From contig CAJAFJ010000158.1 of the NCBI GenBank assembly GCA_903938955.1, forward strand, positions 1-6,737: a DNA stretch of 6,737 bases. The letters are read 5' to 3'. The stretch comes from an uncultured beta proteobacterium (GTDB lineage: Bacteria; Pseudomonadota; Gammaproteobacteria; Burkholderiales; Burkholderiaceae). Positions 4,853 through 6,737 of this stretch are shown in pieces. The notes under the pieces were generated by a model. It had not been told where the DNA came from. It ran no database searches and worked only from the letters and a program-made list of their open reading frames with translations. Made by a program: the position numbers and the translations under genes. Positions within the stretch are counted from its first letter, which is position 1. Each line of letters starts with the position of its first letter.

Positions 4853-6337
4853 TCAGGGCAGCTGAGAAATCACCTGCGCCACGGCGGCCGTCAGCTTCTT
4901 GGCATATGGCACATGCAAAAATTCATTCGGTCCGTGCGCATTGCTCTTGGGACCGAGCACGCCGCAGACCATCATTTGCGCCTTCGGGAAGCCTTTGGAC
5001 AGCATGCTCATCAGCGGAATGGTGCCACCCTGGCCGATGTAGCCGCACGGGGCGCCAAAGTAGTCTTGTGACGCCGCATTGAGCGCTTGCTCAAACCACG
5101 GCGCGGTGCTGGGCGCGTTCCAGCCGGTGGCGCTGCCCTCGCCCTCAAAGGTCACGCGGGCCTGGTAGGGCGCGTTGTCTTCCAGCAATTTTTTGAGTTG
5201 CTGCACGGCAGTGGGTGCGTCAATCAGCGGCGGCAAACGCAGGCTGAGCTTGAAGGCGGTGTAGGGCCGTAGCACATTGCCGGCGTTCTTGAAGTCAGGG
5301 AAACCTTCGGCACCGGTCACACTGAGTGTCGGCGCCCAGGTGCGGTTCAGCAGCGCCTGCACCGGGTCGGTGGTGGTGGGCAAGGCAAACTGGGTCGAGC
5401 CGCCGCAGTCGTAATGAGCCCACGGAAAGCGCTTGTACAACTCGTCGCCCAGAATCGCCGCCGTGGCGTGCGCCTGGCGCAGGCGGTCGGCGGGCACCTC
5501 GCAATGAAACGCGGCCGGCAACAGGCGGCCGGTGGCGCTGTCTTCAAGCCGGTCCAGCACCTGGCGCATGATGCGAAAACTCGATGGCACCAAGCCACTG
5601 GCATCACCCGAATGCACGCCTTCAGTCAGAATTTCGACCTTCAGCACGCCATTGGCCATGCCGCGCAAACTGCTGGTCAACCAGAGCTGGTCGTAGTTGC
5701 CCGCCCCTGAATCCAGACAAATCACCAGCGCCACGTCGCCCAGCCGTGTACCCAGGGCGTCGATGTACGGCAGCAAGTCATACGAGCCGCTTTCTTCGCA
5801 GGTCTCGATCAGACCGACGATACGCGGGTGCGGCATGTTCTGACTTTTGAGCGCCTGCACGGCGGCGATGCTGGCGTACACCGCGTAGCCGTCATCGGCA
5901 CCGCCGCGGCCATACAGTTTGCCGTCTTCGTACTTGGGCGTCCACGGCCCGAGGTCGCTGCGCCAGCCAGTGAATTCAGGTTGTTTGTCGAGGTGGCCGT
6001 ACATCAGCACCGTTTGGGTGGAGGGCGCCCGGGCCACTTCGGCATTGCCGCTGGAGGCGGCGACTTCAAAAAACAGCACCGGCGTACGGCCTTCCAGCCG
6101 GATGATTTCCAGCGTCAGGCCTTCGACTTTTTGCGCCATGACCCAGGTGGCGGCGTCCCACATCACCGTGTCAATAAAGCCGTTTTTGACCCAGTCGGCA
6201 TCAAACATGGGCGACTTGGCCGGGATGCGGATGTAGTCTTCAAGACGATGGACGATGTCGTCATCCCACGCCTGGCTGACTTCGCTCAGGACTTGGGTGG
6301 TGTTCAGGACGGATTCGGGGGCTTGGGTGGTAGTCAT
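4853..6337 (-). CDS. M20-family metallopeptidase (carnosinase/CNDP-like dipeptidase)
   Basis: This 494-residue enzyme is a two-zinc peptidase of the M20 family, closest in style to cytosolic non-specific dipeptidases (CNDP/PepV-like), which hydrolyse dipeptides. Visible active-site motifs in order: LMYGHLDKQPE (zinc ligand His115, supporting Asp117), LYGRGGADDGY (bridging Asp148), ETCEESGS (general base Glu181, ligand Glu182), CLDSGAGNYDQLW (ligand Asp209), EGVHSGDASG in the lid/dimerisation domain (His242, equivalent to the gate histidine of CN2), and KSNAHGPNE (ligand His468). All expected catalytic residues are present, so the enzyme should be active. Length fits the family. There is no signal peptide, so a cytoplasmic location is likely. 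The ATG lies eight bases after the chemoreceptor stop on the same strand with no room for a promoter, suggesting co-transcription. No ribosome-binding site is obvious. The natural substrate is not evident. Confidence 0.92.
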   Translation of the reverse strand: MTTTQAPESVLNTTQVLSEVSQAWDDDIVHRLEDYIRIPAKSPMFDADWVKNGFIDTVMWDAATWVMAQKVEGLTLEIIRLEGRTPVLFFEVAASSGNAEVARAPSTQTVLMYGHLDKQPEFTGWRSDLGPWTPKYEDGKLYGRGGADDGYAVYASIAAVQALKSQNMPHPRIVGLIETCEESGSYDLLPYIDALGTRLGDVALVICLDSGAGNYDQLWLTSSLRGMANGVLKVEILTEGVHSGDASGLVPSSFRIMRQVLDRLEDSATGRLLPAAFHCEVPADRLRQAHATAAILGDELYKRFPWAHYDCGGSTQFALPTTTDPVQALLNRTWAPTLSVTGAEGFPDFKNAGNVLRPYTAFKLSLRLPPLIDAPTAVQQLKKLLEDNAPYQARVTFEGEGSATGWNAPSTAPWFEQALNAASQDYFGAPCGYIGQGGTIPLMSMLSKGFPKAQMMVCGVLGPKSNAHGPNEFLHVPYAKKLTAAVAQVISQLP

Positions 6338-6345
6338 GCTGCAGA

Positions 6346-6737
6346 TTATGCGTGGGTCAAGGCCTTCAGGTGGGGCTCGTTCATGCCATCCCCGGTCAGT
6401 TTGAACACCGCCACTACCTGCGCCAAACGCTGCGCCTGGTCCCGCAGGCTTTCCGCCGCGGCGGCCGATTGCTCGACCAGCGCCGCATTTTGCTGCGTCA
6501 TCTGGTCCAGCTGATTGATAGCGCTATTGACCTCGCCAATGCCGCTGGATTGCTCTGAAGCGGCGGCCGTGATCTCGGCAATGATGTCGCTCACGCGCTG
6601 GACCGAACCCACAATTTCACTCATGGTCTGGCCCGCGTTTTGCACCAGCCGCGAGCCCGACGCCACCCGCTCCACCGAGGCGCCGATCAGGGTCTTGATT
6701 TCTCGTGCCGCTTCGGCACTGCGTTGCGCCAGACTGC
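6346..6737 (-). CDS. Methyl-accepting chemotaxis protein, C-terminal part (N-terminus beyond right edge)
   Basis: Only the last 129 or so residues are in the window, and the frame is open through the right edge. They are the descending helix of an MCP cytoplasmic signalling domain: SLAQRSAEAAREIKTLIG next to the kinase-binding hairpin tip, then heptad-patterned coiled coil with QRVSDIIAEITAAASEQSSG and INQLDQMTQQNAALVEQSAA, a layout typical of Burkholderiales receptors, which includes the usual C-terminal methylation region. The chain ends AVFKLTGDGMNEPHLKALTH A, with no NWETF-type CheR/CheB docking pentapeptide. The ligand-binding domain lies outside the window, so the stimulus is unknown. 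The stop is eight bases before the M20 peptidase start. Domain assignment is secure. Confidence 0.93.
   Translation of the reverse strand, partial: SLAQRSAEAAREIKTLIGASVERVASGSRLVQNAGQTMSEIVGSVQRVSDIIAEITAAASEQSSGIGEVNSAINQLDQMTQQNAALVEQSAAAAESLRDQAQRLAQVVAVFKLTGDGMNEPHLKALTHA

Noticed and set aside
4846..4859. Hairpin GCCC-GACTCA-GGGC between the convergent MFS and peptidase genes
   Set aside because: Only four base pairs, overlapping the peptidase stop region and without a T tract; too weak to call a terminator.
5828..6514. 228-codon plus-strand open frame across the peptidase/MCP junction
   Set aside because: It is antisense to two well-supported genes and has no recognisable feature.

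Overview
The window reads as chromosomal DNA of a GC-rich betaproteobacterium. Gene content and protein style suggest Burkholderiales, probably Comamonadaceae (Rhodoferax-like), but that is an inference from remembered homologues and not a search result. Every protein-coding gene here is recognisable at family level. I see no mobile element, CRISPR array, tRNA or rRNA.

Layout. Positions 1-3056 hold a tight minus-strand cluster, transcribed ubiU > ubiV > ubiT > ubiX; ubiX runs off the left edge. ubiU, ubiV and ubiT encode the oxygen-independent ubiquinone pathway: two U32-family Fe-S proteins and an SCP2-domain lipid-binding factor. ubiX encodes the flavin prenyltransferase that supplies the cofactor of the UbiD decarboxylase. 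The 175-base gap upstream of ubiU (3057-3231) carries an FNR/ANR-type dyad at 3176-3189, a perfect 18-bp inverted repeat at 3112-3129, and a hairpin that may end the preceding gene. Next comes a small minus-strand DUF2249 protein with a CCGGCCGG tail (3232-3516). The AT-rich divergent region 3517-3664 contains a good match to an NsrR (nitric-oxide sensing) operator at 3530-3552. An MFS transporter follows on the plus strand (3665-4840). Convergent to it, on the minus strand, are an M20-family dipeptidase (4853-6337) and the C-terminal end of a methyl-accepting chemotaxis protein that enters from the right edge (6346-6737).

How the genes fit together. The left half looks like a low-oxygen / nitrogen-oxide respiration locus. 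An FNR-type regulator would switch on quinone synthesis without O2, and an NsrR-type repressor would release the DUF2249 gene, and perhaps the MFS gene, when NO appears. The right half (M20 peptidase and chemoreceptor) has no visible link to this theme.

The most notable point is in UbiU. Three of the four cysteines known to hold the [4Fe-4S] cluster in E. coli UbiU are present at identical numbering (counted from the internal Met21). The fourth, Cys176, is a glycine here (GGT at 2469-2471). UbiV keeps all four of its cluster cysteines.
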